A DNA stretch of 64,000 nucleotides, taken from positions 1-64,000 of the forward strand of contig NMRB01000891.1 of NCBI GenBank assembly GCA_002633025.1. The letters are read 5' to 3'. The position numbers were made by a program, and so were the translations under genes. Positions 23,022-38,000 of this stretch are shown piece after piece. Below the pieces are notes generated by a model. It was given only the letters and a program-made list of their open reading frames with translations, ran no database searches and was not told the DNA's origin. Origin of the DNA: Notospermus geniculatus (Eukaryota > Nemertea > Pilidiophora > Heteronemertea > Lineidae). Position 1 is the first letter of the stretch, and each line of letters starts with the position of its first letter.

Positions 23022-26000
23022 GTGGTTTCTTTTGATGACGTTGACGTCAGCACACTTCTCATAAGAGATGCTAAATCCAGGAATGTTATGACATTCGCTG
23101 ACGCAGTCGAAAAAGGACTCATTGATCCTAATTCTGGAAGTATCGTAGACCCTAGCACAGGAAAGACAATGTCCTTCAATGAAGGCATGGAGAAAGGCTT
23201 AGCTATTTTTCCAGCAACTTTGTTATCGAGTAGGAAAAAGCAGAGACCTGTGTCACTTGTTGATGCAGTCGATCTGGGGAAGTACGACCTTCAGAAAGCA
23301 AAGTTCGTTGATGAGGCAACTGGTGAGGAGTGTACATTGGAAGAAGCAATTGAGAGGGGTTACATAGATGCTGCAAGGACTGAAGTCAGAAGTCCTGCCA
23401 CCAAGGAGTCTCTTACCCTGAAAGAAGCAATTAAGAGAGGTGTGGTCGATGTTCACACAGGAGAAATTGTTGACACTACGAGCGGATACCACATGAATGT
23501 TTCAGATGCCATAAAATCTGGCATAGTCTGCGATTCCCTCCGTCCTACCATATTGGAATTACTAGAACAGGGCATCCATGATGAAACGACAGGCCTGTTC
23601 TACGACCCGACTACATTCAGAAAAGTTGCCTATGAAGAAGCTGTTGAGAGAAACATCCTTGACACCAAACTCATGAAGGTCAAGGACACGCACACAGGCG
23701 AGGTTCTGACGATTGAAGAGGCCTCAGAGCGTGGGTTCATTGATAAGAGGACTGGGCAAGTCACGAAAGCTCAAACAGGAGAAGTGGTGAGCTTTGAAGA
23801 AGCTGTCAAGGCAGGCTGGCTAAAAGTTGTCGCAGCTCCGGCTGTGATGCCAATGTTCTTGAAGCAGCTTGTTGAAGAATGTTGGGATCCGTACCGCTAC
23901 AAATTCGTTGATCCCAAGGGTGGCCGTAAGATGACGCTGCTACAGTCCATCGATCTCGGCGTCATTGATCAAGACCGAGTCACAGTGAAAGATCCCAGCT
24001 CTGGTGAACGAATATCGTTTAAGGAGGCACTTTATCAGCGGGTTGTGCACCCAGTCACTGGCGTCGTCATCGATCACAGTACAGGACGAGATGTCTCATT
24101 CAAAGAGGCCGTGGCTGTTGGAATCATCATGGCCTCCCATCAAACCTACACAGAGGGAACTGAAGCAGATTTCGAACGCAGTATGATTTACCAGTCAAGA
24201 CTACAAGGTCTTAAGGCCATCAAGAAAATGTCAGTTGAATCAGATACCCAGGTCATTGATCCTAAGACAGGAAAGGTCATAACCTTGACTGATATTGTCG
24301 ACCGAACAGTTGTTGAATTTGAAAAGATCCACGAAGGGGAATACTCTCAAGATACTGTCTTCCAGGACACATCCAAGAAAAAGAACTACGGCTGTTTATT
24401 TGACTGCATGAAGGTTGGAGCTTTCAATCCTAACACAGGAAAGTTCACAGATATTGAAACTGGCAAAGAGATGACACTTCAAGGAGCTATCAATAGAGAG
24501 TTAGTCGATTTGAACACCAAAGAAATCTGTGACGAACAAACTGGAAGGATTCTGACCTTGAGGGAGGCGATCCTATTGGGTGTTGTTGATCCAGAACTGG
24601 GTCACATTCAAGGTCGAATTGTGCCAGCCTCAACCTTGAGAGATGAGAGATTTACTCACATTGAAGGGATAACCCCGAGACTGAGAGGTGACCTATACTA
24701 CCGAGAGGCCTTGACCCTGATGGAGGCCATTCAGAGAGGCCTTGTCAATGCTGAAACAGGAATGTACATTGACCCTAAAGACAAGAGTGAGTTGCCTCTC
24801 AATCAGGCCCTAGACAAGGGGCTTATCGACGGAAGTAGTACAGAAATCATCATGCCAGGATCAAACGACACAGTAACCTTGAGTGAAGCAATCCTGAAAG
24901 GATTTGTCGATCCAAAGACAGGAGATATCAAAGTTTTAGGCACTGATAAATACATGGACTTACAAGAAGCCATCAGGCAAGGCTGCATCAAACAAGCTAG
25001 GCGACCATCACTGATCGAGTTACTCGAACAAGGAATTCACGATCAAACCACTGGGTTATTCTTTGACCCAGAGACATGCAAAAAGGTCGATTTCCTCACT
25101 GCTGTCGAAAAAGGCATCATCGACACGAAAACAATGAAGATCTTGGACAGGAAATCTAATCAGGTTCTCAGCGTACAAGACGCCTGTCGTCAGGGTATCA
25201 TAGATTCAGAATCGGGCTGTGTACCTGATGAACTTAGCGGAGAATTGATCACCTTTTCCGAAGCTGTCAAAATGGGACTGCTCACTGTGCTCGTTGCACC
25301 AGCTATTGCGCCAATGTACATCAAACAGCTGGTGGAGGAACATTGGGACACAACACGTTGGAAATTTGTCGATTCGCAAACCGGCCGCAAAATGACCCTA
25401 CTCCAAGCAATTGATTTGAATGTCATTGATCAGGATCGAGTCACAGTAAAGGATCCAAGTTCTGGAGAGAGGATCTCTTTCAGGGAAGCCCTAGAACAGG
25501 GAGTTGTTCATCCCATCACCGGCACAGTTCAGGATCTCAGCACCGGACGGACTGTTTCTTTCAAAGAGGCAGTGGGAGTAGGCATAATAATGTCAGACAT
25601 GAGAGCTTACAGAGACACCGAGGCTGGTGTGGAAATTCTGGCAGAAAAGAAAGACGTGGGCCTAATGGCTTTGAAGAAGAAGTATGTGGACTCAAGTAGC
25701 ATGATTGTTGATCCGAAAACAGGAGAAATGATAAGTCTCACTGATACTGTCAAACATGCTGTCTATGAAATGACCGTTCAAACATCGCCCAAACCAGGCA
25801 GAAAGCAGTTCAAGCACGCATTCTCACTATTCGAACTTATCCACTCAGGAGCGTATAATTCTGAGACTGGTAAAATCGTTGACCCTTTCACAGGGGAAGA
25901 AATCACCATCAAAGAGGCCATCGATAAGGGCCTACTTGACTCGGAGGCGAAGGAAGTCTTCTTCCCCTCGCGTGGAAAATTCATCTCGGTTGCTGAGGCA

Positions 26001-29000
26001 ATTGATCTCAATGTGATCGATTCTGACACTGGCACCATGTACTCGGAGGACGAAGGGGACACTTTGTCCCTTGTTGATGCCCTTGACAGAGGGATCATTG
26101 TCTCACCATCTGAGGAGGAAGCAAAACCCATCACTGGCCATGTCCCTGAGGCCAAAAAGGGACTTCGGCCATCTAGTCCGTACCGACCACAGTTGCACGA
26201 AATGGCAGAGGAGGAACCTATGGAAACCGAGGAGAGTCAAACATTTTCATCTGATTTGCAAAAATTCAAGGATGTCACAGATCAGAAACCAAAACTAGGG
26301 AAGTCTAAATCTGAGTCAGCGGAAGAGAGGCCCTCTAAGGTCCATGTCACTGAAGAGAAACTCACCAAGTCATTGTCTGAAGGGCAGAAGAAAGGAAGGG
26401 CTAGAATTGTCAAACCTTCTGCTGAGGAGCTGGAGAGGGAAGCAAAGTCTGAGACTGTCTCAGCTACTGTTCGCCCCTCTGTTATTCCTGGTAAAAGAGT
26501 TGTATCTTCTGCCTCTGAAGGCAAACCAACTGCAAAGGAAGAAAAGCTGACAAAGTCGTTGTCTGAGGGTCAGAAACCAAAGAAGGCCTGGTCTCCTCCC
26601 AAGAAGGAGGAGTCACCACCAAGGTCACCAGATAGGAAGCAGACGGCAGGTGTGAAACGTTCAAAATCAGCCATCGAACAAAAGACCGAACCACAGGAGA
26701 GTAAAATTGTGAAGTCTGTGTCAGCAGATTCGAAAACTGAACCCGTTGGTGAGAAAGTCGACAAGAAGGCACCTAGTCCAAAGAAGACACCAGTCAAAGC
26801 AGAGCCGGTTAAAGAAAAGGTGGCTGAGAAAAAGGCAGAAGAGAAAGCCAGCCCTGTGAAAAAGCCATGGCAGAAGCCTGCGCCAGCTGACGCCAAAACA
26901 GCTGTTGGTGAGAAACCAAGGGAAACCACTTCACCCGAAAGGGTATCGAAACTTCCAACTAGTCCTCGCAAGGCATCAGTCTCAAAAGCAGTTTCACTTG
27001 ATGAAAAGACAGCTGAAAGTGCAGCTCCATCAAAATCCCCTACTAGTCCAAAGAAAACGTGGTCGAAAGCTGCATCTGCAGATGCTAAGGTAACTGATCA
27101 GAAATCTGCTGCCGCTGAGAAACCGAGAGAAACAACTTCCCCAGAAAGAGTATCAAAGGCACCCGGAAGTCCCAAAAGGCAGTCAATATCAAAACAAGCT
27201 TCAGGAGATAAGCCTGTGGATAGTGCTGCTCCATCAAAGGCTCCTTCTAGTCCAAAGAAACCCTGGTCTAAAGCTGCCTCGGCAGATGGTAAAGTTGCTG
27301 AGAAAGAAGCCGAAAAAGCAAAGGAATCAAAAGTGGCAGCTAGTCCTAAGAAATCATGGTCTAAATCTCCTTCTCCTGAGACTAAGGCAGCTGCTGCTGA
27401 GAAGAAAGATGAGAAGGCACCAAGCAGTCCAAAGAAATCTCTGCCCAAAGCAGCTTCAGCTGAGGACAAAGCAAGCAAGGCAGATTCTAAAACTAGTCCA
27501 AAGAAAGCACCTTGGCAGAAGGCAGCTTCGGCTGACACCACGACTACTCAAGATAAAGAGAAACCAGCAGAAACTGCTGCAGGAGACAAGGCACATAAGG
27601 CTCCTACTAGTCCAAAGAAACCGTGGTCAAAACCTGAATCCAAGGTGGAAAAGCCACCTAGTGCAAAGAAGCCATGGTCTAAAGCAGCCACGACTGAAGA
27701 ACCATCTGCTAAAGTTGAAAGTGAAAAACCCTTGGTCAAGGCAGTTTCTGCTGAGGAAAAGTCACTGAAGCCACCTGCTGTGGCTGAAAAACCATCAAAG
27801 CTTGTCAAACCTGGTGAAAAGTTGGGTAAAGCTGCATCAGTTGATCAGAAGCCAACAGCTCCCCCTGGTGAGGCAAAGTTGGCAAAGTCTTTGTCTGAAG
27901 GTCTGGCGGTACCCAGTGATAAGAAGTCTTCGAAAACTCCATCACCTGCCAGTGAAAAATCCAGCAAATTACCGTCACCCATGCCTGAGAAACAAACCCC
28001 ATCACCAAAGGTAGAGGCTGTCAAAACTGCCAAGCCTGCCTCTCCAGAGAAACGAACCCCATCACCAAAGGTAGAGGCTGTCAAAACTGCCAAGGCTGCC
28101 TCTCCGGAGAAAAAGCAAGTCAAAAGGCCAGGAGTGCAGTTAGTGCAAGCAATACGAACTGGGATGATTGACGTAAAGACAGGTAAAGTGTCGGATCCGA
28201 ATTCCTCGAGACGACTCACTCTACAAGAGGCTGTCGATGCTGGTATCATCGATGCTGAGAATGCCATGATTCGTGACAGCGATGATTCCACCATGGCTCT
28301 CGACGAAGCGTTAGACCTTGGAATTGTTGATGGAAAAACAGGGAAACTTCTTGACCAGAGAACTGGAGATGTCTTGAATTTAGACCAGGCCTTGAGGAGA
28401 GGGCTCATAGTTGATGAAAGGCCTTTGAACTTGTCCTTAAAGGAGGCTCTTAGTCAAGGTTTGATTGATCCGAGGAATGGCAAATTCACTGATCCGAGAA
28501 CTGGCATGGTTGTAACAATGGATGAAGCGATACACAGCGGGCTTCTTGATCCAGAGAAAAGCCTTGTGAGGAGATACGATGGAAAACTGTTGCCACTTCT
28601 AGAGGCTGTCCAAGCTGGTGTAATTGACAAGCACACCGGTGGCATGGTTGATCCTGGCTCAGGGAAGAAAATCACTCTTGTACTTGGAATCACAAAGAAT
28701 CTTGTTGTCGACGCCAGACCACCTCCAATAACCTTGGTTGCTGCGAGAAATAAAGGCATTTATGATGGAGCAAGTGGGAAATTCATTGATCCAAAATCTG
28801 GGAAACATTTGACGTTACACGAAGCCATAAACTGTGGTATGATTGACACTGAGGAAACTTTGGTGAAGGACAGAAGTGGGAACTATGTCACACTGCGTGA
28901 AGCAATGTCACTTGGTATTGTTGACAGAACAACTGGAAAGGTGTTGGATGTCGCTTCAGGTCATATGATACAGATCGGAGAAGCTTTGGACCTTGGAATC

Positions 29001-32000
29001 ATCACTGATGTTAAACCTGCTTTGACCTTGACCCAGGTTATCAAGGAAGGATTGTGCGATCCACAGGGCTTGGTCACCGATGCAGCAACGGGAGCAAAAA
29101 TGAGACTCACTGATGCAATTGCCATCGGACTCGTAGATGGTGCTAAGAGCAAAGTCATGACAGCATCTGGCGAACTTGTGAATTTGGACAAAGCTTTGAA
29201 GAGTGGCGTTGTTGATTCAAAAACTGCAAAAGTCAGGGATACTGCTACTGGAATACCATTGCCCATCACTCAAGCATTACAAAAGGGCATTGTCCTTGAC
29301 AGTAAAGATATTGGAATGACAGTGGCAGAAGCTGTAGAAAAGGGGCTTTTCAATCAGGAAGCTGGAAAGTTCATTGATCCTAAGAGTGGCCAGGAACTTA
29401 ACCTACGTCAGGCAATTCAGAAAGGTTACATTGATCCAGGTTTGCCTCAGGTCCGTGGTAAGAATGGTGACCTGATTTCACTGGATGATGCAATGAAAAA
29501 AGGACTCGTCAACCCCAAGACAGGCAAAGTCAGGGACCCAGTCACTGGAAAGGAAGACTCTCTCACAAAATCAGTGTCAAAAGGTGTAATGGAGTCTCCC
29601 ACGAAAGGACTCAACATGACTGAAGCCCTGGAGAAACAGCTTTATGATAAAGCGAGTGGAAAGTTCAAAGATAAAAAGTCGGGTAAAGACTTGACTCTGA
29701 AGGAAGCCGTTGATACTGGCTTGCTCGATCCAAAAGCACTGAAACTTAATCTTGGCCCCAGAGGTGAATGTCTGAGTTTGGCAGATGCTGTGGCACAGGG
29801 AACTGTTGAAATCTACGGCGATCTCATCATCAACATTGCTACAGGCAAAAGAATGACCATCGGAGAGGCTCTAGACAGAGGTATGGTCACACCATCACCA
29901 ACCAAAGGTATTACACTATCCGAAGCTGTTGAGAGTGGCGTCTATGATGTCCCGAGTGCTACTTTCATTGACAGGAAAATTGGCAAGCAACTTTCGTTTG
30001 AGGAGGCAGTCAAAACTGGTCTAATAGATTCTGATAACACACTGGTAAAAACACCAGATGACAAAATAATCACTCTCACCGAGGCGATAACGTCCAAGCT
30101 CGTGGACAAGTCAACCGGACACGTAATCAGTCCAGAAACCTTGAAACCTGTACCGATGCAGGTGGCAGTTGAACACGATTTGATAGTGAGTTCCAGCAAA
30201 CCAAACCTGTCATTGTTAGAAGCTGCTCGTCAAAAACTATTCGACCGAAAAACCAACACTGTGACTCACCCAGTGACAAAGCAGCACATGACCCTGCAGC
30301 AAGCTGTGGAAACAGGCTTGATCTGTCCCAATAAAACACTAGTCAAGAACCAGAAGGGAGAATGGATTACACTAGAAGAGGCCCTTGAGCAAGGCATTGT
30401 CGATGGTTTCCACGGAAAAGTCATCATTGACACCAGAACTGGCTCCTCTATCACACTTACCGAGGCTCTGAAACGTGATCTGATAAGTGAAAAGAAGAGA
30501 CGCTGCATCACTCTAGCAGACGCAATCACGGAAGGCATGTATGATGTCAACAGTGGACGCTTCACAGATCCTGAGACTGGGAAGCAGTTCACACTGGAGG
30601 AGGCCATCGGGGCCGGGCTGATCGATCCAGAAATTTCCCACATCCACAGCCCAATGGGCGACATAACGCTGGCTGATGCTATCCATTCTGGTCAGGTTGA
30701 TGCCCAGAGTGGCATGATGGTTGACACAACCACTGGAGAGATGGTGTCACTAGCTGAAGGTCTGTCGAAGGGACTCATAGCTTCGGTCCAACGTCACATC
30801 TCACTCACAGATGCTGTTGAGACAGATATTTATGACCAAGGATCCGGAACATTCCAAGACCCAGCTACCGGCAAACACCTGAGCTTCAAACAGGCCATCT
30901 CCAGTGGACTCGTAGAAGCAGACGATTGCAAAGTCAAAACAGCCTCTGGGATCATCTCCTTGAATGAAGCTTTGGATGCTGGGTTGGTGGACAGCAGAAC
31001 TGGAGAAATGGTCGATCCAAGTTCTGGTCGATCCATTGACATTAAGCAGAGCATTGAAATGGGATTGGTTGTCACTGAAACCAGAGCCATGTCTTTACAA
31101 GAGGCGTTGGATTGCGGCCTGTACGACGAACAGTCAAACAAATTCACCGACCCCAAATCTGGACGAAGGTTTTCACTTGAGGAAGCTATCAATAAAGGCC
31201 TCATCGATGGAAAATCAACACGTGTCTGTTCACCTGCAGGCGATACAGCTACTCTGGAGGATGCTGTGAAAATGGGTGTCATTGATGGAGAGACTGGCGC
31301 TGTTCAGGACCTTGGCAGTGGAATGGCAGTCACGATAAAGCAAGCTGTTCAGGAGGGCCTGGTCGTCAGTGACTCTAAACCCATGACACTTGAGGAGGCA
31401 ATGGAAAGAGGACTCTACGATGAGGATACAGGTGATTTCTATGATGAATTGAGTGGTCAGACCATGTCATTAGCCGATGCGATCAAGGATGGACTCATAG
31501 CAGGAGAGGTCAGCATCATCAGCACAGTAGAGACAACTGATACTGTGTCAATGGAAGTATCCTTCGATGCAGACTCCGGCACAATCACCGATAATGCAAC
31601 CGGTACCATCATTTCAATGGAGGAAGCCATGGAACGGGGCATCACATCTCACGACAAAGCCATGATGACTCTCAATGAAGCTGTTGAAAAAGGCCTCTAT
31701 TCAGCAGAAACGAACACCTTCGTCGATCCAAAGACAGGCCAGCATATGACACTACAACAAGCTGTGTTGGTCGGTCTCATTGATGCTGATCATTCAGAAG
31801 TCGAGAGTCCTGCCGGGTCGGTCTCTCTTGCTGATGCAATTCAGTCTGGCCAGGTAGATGCCAGGACTGGTCAGGTGCTTGATCCTTCGTCTGGTCAAAT
31901 GTTGGACATACATGAGGCTGTGGACAGAGGAATGATTAGCGAAAAACCCCAACCGATGACATTGGAGGATGCAATTGCTGGAGATCTCTACGATTCTGAC

Positions 32001-35000
32001 TCCGGAATGTTGATTGACCCTAACTCTGGGCAACAGATGACATTGCACCAGGCTATCAGAAGTGGACTCATTGATCCAAAGTCATCCAAGATCATGAGTG
32101 CTTCAGGCAAAATATCACTTGAAGAGGGCATCAGAACAGGCCAGGTGGATCCCCGCACTGGGCGGGTTGTTGACCCCCATTCTGGTCATATGACAGACTT
32201 TGAGGCAGCCCTACAAAAGGGCCTCGTCATCAGTGATGAAAAACCAGGCCTGACCCTCCAGGAGGTCATAGAGGATGGAGTGTATGACAGCGACAGAGGA
32301 GTTATCGTGGTCTCTGCCACTCACCAAGAGATGACACTGGAAGATGCCATTGAGAATGGAGTTATTGATGCCAGGAGGTCCCAGGTTGCTGTGTCTGGTG
32401 GGGACCATGTAACTCTCGAGCATGCTGTTTCCTCAGGAGTTGTAAACATCACAACCGGTGAACTAATCGACACAACGACAGGTCAGACGATAAGAATTGA
32501 GGAAGCTGTCTTCAAAGGCCTGATAGTCAGTTCTGAAAAGCCAAAGTTGACCATTGATCAGGCAGTAAAGAAAGGATTGTATGATACAGAAACTGGCCAA
32601 ATACAGGACACAGGGTCAGATGAGAGTTACACTCTTGAGGAAGCTGTACAAGAAGGTTTGATTGATGACCAAGCAAGTCGGGTAAAAACTTCATCTGATG
32701 AGTCTGTTTCGCTTGAAGAAGCCATGAAAACAGGTCTTGTGGATGACAAGAGGGGAACGCTGAAAACGCCAAGTGGAGATGTGATATCTTTGGATGATGC
32801 ACTAAGTAAACATCTGATATTCTCTGTAAAACAGGCCAAAATGACACTTTCTGAGGCACTCGAACGTGACCTGTATGACAACACAACTGGAACTATCATA
32901 GAACCAGTCACAGGACAACACATGACCCTTCAGCAGGCCATCGATGCTGGGATAATTGATGCGGAAGCTGTCCATGTTGAGAGCCCCATGGGCACTGTCT
33001 CACTACAGGATGCTGTTGACTCGGGTCAGGTTGATGTCAGAAGTGGCAGTATGCGTGACCCTGCCACTGGCCATGTCGTCACTTTGGATCTTGCCGTCAA
33101 GAAGGGGCTAGTGGTTGAGGGCAAACGTCCAATGCTCTCCCTCAATGAGGCTGTAAGCCAAGGCCTCTACGATTCTGAATCTGGTAAAATGAAGGACCCC
33201 AACAGTGGAAAAGAGACTGACAATTGATGAGGCCATCTCTGCAGGCATCCTGGATGACCAGAAATCCCGCCTCTCAACTCCAGAAGGTCAGAAAACATTG
33301 AAAGAAGCCATCGACGAAGGTTTAGTTGATGGCAAAACTGGACAACTTGTGGACAGTGACCAGAGGAGGCTCTCTTTTGCTGCTGCGGTGGATCAAGGAC
33401 TGCTGGTCATAGACGATAAACCTGCAATGTCCTTGTCTGATGCTGTGAAAAAGGGACTTTTTGATGACAAGTCGAACACTTTCATTGATCCAACAACTGG
33501 AAAGCACCTCACTTTAACAGAAGCCATTGATACTGGACTGATTGATGGCCAGGAATCAAGATTAAAAGACAACGATGGCAACATGATCACTTTGGATGAT
33601 GCTTTGGCTACAGGCATGGTGGACAATCTATCAGGGCAGGTCGTGGACCCATTTACTGGAAAAACTGTCACGATTTCTCAGGCTGTAGCCAAGGACATCT
33701 TGGTTGACTCGCATCAACCTGGAATGACTCTCAAAGAATCTATTAACAAAGGACTTTATGACCCTCAATCCAATAAATTCACAGATCCCTCAACTGGAAC
33801 AGAACTAACCCTTGACCAAGCAATCTCTATGGGCATAATTGACGGAAAAGGCTCCGTGGTGAAGGACACCAAGGGCGAGACAGTGCCATTGGATGCAGCT
33901 ATCCAGTCTGGTCTTGTTGATCTGAAATCTGGCCAGATATTTGACACCGAAACAGGAAAAGCTCAGTCGATCGGGCAAGCTCTGCAAAGTGGAGTTCTGA
34001 TGGACAGTAAGGCTGGAATGTCCCTCAGCGATGCCATTGACAAGGGTATCTANAAGATGCCATCAAGGATGGCCTGATTGATCCAAGCACGGGCAAAGTT
34101 ATGGACCCCCAGACCAAGCAGATCATGTCACTTGAGGAGGCGGTCAAGGAAGGTGTCATCTGCGATGGAAAGCCACCGAGCCTGCCTGAAGCCTTGAGTC
34201 GAGGGATGTATGACTCCATGACAAACACCCTGAGAGATCCCCATTCAGGTCGTCAGATGTCATTGGAGGAGGCAGTGGATGAAAACGTGATTGATGGAGA
34301 ACAATCAAAGGTCCGAGATCAGGATGGAAATCTCATACCACTGTCTGAAGGCATCAAAACTGGAATTGTTGATGGCAAGAGTGGCAAGATCATCGACCCA
34401 ACTTCTGGCAAATCGTTTTCAATAGGTCAGGCAGTTGCGAGTGATTTGGTCGTGGAAGCAAGGAGGCCTGAAATGACATTACAAAAAGCCATTGAGAGTG
34501 GTGCCTTTGATCAAACCAGTGGGACCATCTCAGACCCTCAAACTGGGAATACCCTGTCTCTTCAGGAAGCTATGGATACTGGTTTGATCAGTGCTACTGA
34601 CTCTCTCATCAAGGATGAATCTGGTAATTTTATGCCCCTGGATGAAGCAATCAAAACTGGAGTGCTCGATCTACAGACTGGGGAAGTCGTCGATCCTTCC
34701 TCGGGCAGGAGGGTATCTCTGGAACAGGCATTTACTCATGATATTCTAGTCGATAGCAAGCAGCCGCCAAGGACACTGGCAGATGTTGTGAAGGACGGGC
34801 TTTTCAATGCATCGACTGGCATGCTCACCAGCCCACTCACAGGCGACCAAACGACACTGGAAGATGCTATAACGTCTGGCTTCATTGATGATAAAACCTC
34901 TGTTGTGAAAGGAGAAAGTGGCAGAGAAATCACCTTGAAGGAAGCAATTGATTATGGGCGAGTAGATCCAAAATCTGGCATGATCACTGACCGTCGATCT

Positions 35001-38000
35001 GGTCAAGCCCTCTCATTCGATGAAGCTGTTGAAAGAGATCTCATCACAAACATGAAGATGTCTGGCCTTACTTTAGCAGATGCGGTCAACAGAGGACTGT
35101 ACGATGCTGTGAATAATAAGATAGTTGACCCCAAGACAGGCCAACCTCTTACTCTCGAGGAGGCAGTTTCAATTGGGGTCATTGACGTGGAGAAGTCAAA
35201 ACTGCTGGATAAGGATGGTCATCCGATCTCTATCAAGGAGGGCATCAACTCAGGCCTTGTTGATCCACAAACAGGTTTTATCATCGATGCATCAAATAGC
35301 ACCACAATGTCCATTGGTCAGGCAGTTGCTAAAGGTATCATTGTCAATGCTGGCATGACTGTTGAAGCCGCTGTTACACAAGGATTATTTGATGATGAAA
35401 CGCACACATTCCAAGATCCCAACACAGGAAAGCACTTAACAATCCAACAGGCAATAGACAGTGGCTTGATCGATGGCGACAGGCCAATTATAAAAGACCA
35501 CAAGGGAGAACCTTTGAAACTACAGGAAGCAATAGATAGGGGTCTTGTGGATAGGTCCAGTGGAGAAATCCTTGATCCGTTCACTGGCAAGACTATGAGC
35601 CTGCAGGCAGCTCTGAGTCAGGAGCTGATTGTCACTGCTGATAAACCGTTACTGACCCTAGAAACTGCAATAGATGAAGGCCTGTTTGACGAACGAACAA
35701 ACACTTTCATAGACCCTGTCACCAACCAACATATGACTCTACAACAGGCAATAAATAGTGGGTTGATCGACGCTGAGCATTCTACCATCAGAGACCACAA
35801 AGGAGGAGAAATCCCACTTCAGGAAGCCATAGACTCGGGCCTTGTTGATAAACAAACAGGAAAGGTCTTGGATTCTGAGACGGGTCACGAGGTCAGGCTG
35901 GATGAAGCTGTGAGGCGAGATCTTGAACCAATATCTGAAAAGCCTGGTGTCACTTTGACAGAAGCATTGCAACACGGCTACTTTGATCCAAAGACTGCAA
36001 AATTCACCGATCCACACTCAGGGAAACAAATGACTTTACAAGAGGCAGTCGATGAAGGCTTAATTGATAGTGAGAACTCTATGATCAAAAGCAAAGATGG
36101 CCAACTCATTAGTCTTGATGAAGGAATCAAATCTGGCCTCGTCGATGGCCGGACTGGACAAACTGTTGACCCAACAACTGGCCAAGTACTTCACCTCCAG
36201 GAGGCCTTAGGGAAGGACCTGATTGTCGAAAGTACCAAACCAATGACTCTGTTCGATGCCATAACAAACGACGTCTATGACACAGAAATCAGGAAGTTCA
36301 TCGATCCAAACACTGGAGATGAATGCACACTGCAGGAAGCCATAGCAAGAGGCTTGGTTGATGGTGAGAAGTCAGTCATCAGGGACGAAAGTGAGGCGTA
36401 CATCCCCCTTGTGGAGGCAATCAACTCTGGCCTTGTTGATCCCCTGACTGGAGAGGTGAAAGACACAAGTACTGGAGCAATGATGTCCATGGAGGAGGCA
36501 GTGAATGAAGGACTCATTGCTGATCAGAAACACCCTGCACTGTCACTAACAGAAGCTATCGAGAAAGGACTGTATAACTCGAGAACTGGTCTGATCACTG
36601 ACCCCAACACAGGCAAAAAAATGACACTGGAGGAAGCCATAGAGGACGGTATCATTAGCGGCACACAGAGTTTGATCAAAGACGGAGCTGGACAGTATGT
36701 TGATCTTGAGACTGGCATCAAATCTGGGAGATATCAAAGTCTTAGGCACTGATAAATACATGGACTTACAAGAAGCCATCAGGCAAGGCTGCATCAAACA
36801 AGCTAGGCGACCATCACTGATCGAGTTACTCGAACAAGGAATTCATGATCAGACCACTGGGTTATTCTTCGACCCAGAGACATGCAAAAAGGTTGATTTC
36901 CTCACCGCTGTTGAAAAAGGCATCATAGACACAAAAACAATGAAAATCTTGGACAGGAAATCTAATCAGGTTCTCAGTGTACAAGACGCCTGTCGTCAGG
37001 GTATCATAGATTCAGAATCGGGCTGTGTACCTGATGAACTGAGCGGAGAACTGATCACCTTTTCGGAAGCTGTCAAAATGGGACTGCTCACTGTGCTCGT
37101 TGCACCAGCAATTGCACCCATGTACATCAAACAGCTTGTGGAGGAACATTGGGACACAACACGTTGGAAATTTGTCGATTCGCAAACCGGCCGCAAAATG
37201 ACCTTACTCCAAGCAATTGATTTGAATGTCATTGATCAGGATCGAGTCACAGTAAAGGATCCTAGCTCCGGTGAGAGGATCTCTTTCAGGGAAGCCCTAG
37301 AACAGGGAGTTGTTCATCCCATCACCGGCACAGTTCAGGATCTCAGCACCGGACGGACCGTTTCTTTCAAAGAGGCAGTAGGAGTAGGCATAATAATGTC
37401 AGACATGAGAGCTTACAGAGACACCGAGGCTGGTGTGGAAATTCTTGCAGAAAAGAAGGACGTCGGCCTAATGGCTTTGAAGAAGAAGTATGTGGATTCA
37501 AGTAGCATGATTGTTGATCCGAAAACAGGAGAAATGATAAGTCTCACTGATACTGTCAAACATGCTGTCTATGAAATGACCGTTCAAACATCGCCCAAAC
37601 CAGGCAGGAAGCAATTCAAGCACGCATTCTCACTATTCGAACTTATCCACTCAGGAGCGTACAATTCTGAGACTGGTAAAATTGTTGACCCTTTCACAGG
37701 GGAGGAAATCACCATCAAAGAGGCCATCGATAAGGGCCTACTTGACTCGGAGGCGAAGGAAGTCTTCTTCCCCTCGCGTGGAAAGTTCATCTCGGTTGCT
37801 GAGGCAATTGATCTCAATGTCATCGATTCTGACACTGGTACCATGTACTCGGAGGACGAAGGGGACACTTTGTCCCTTGTTGACGCCCTTGACAGAGGGA
37901 TCATTGTCTCACCATCTGAGGAGGAAGCAAAACCCATCACTGGCCATGTCCCTGAGGCCAAAAAGGGACTTCGGCCGTCTAGTCCGTACCGACCACAGTT

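Larger units (their letters stand above)
24921..36726 (+). repeat. Duplicated block, copy 1 (probable alternative allele, broken)
   Basis: Aligns along its whole length with 36727-49239. The offset is 11,806 at the start and 12,511 at the end. The 705-base change is fully explained: a 725-base loss replaced by one 'n' at 34053, one inserted A at 33216, and two 9-base in-frame insertions in the Lys-rich region. Nine differences in about 200 bases after 24961 are all synonymous. The copy ends in ATCAAATCTGGG, directly followed by the start of the block again, out of frame. Confidence 0.9.
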
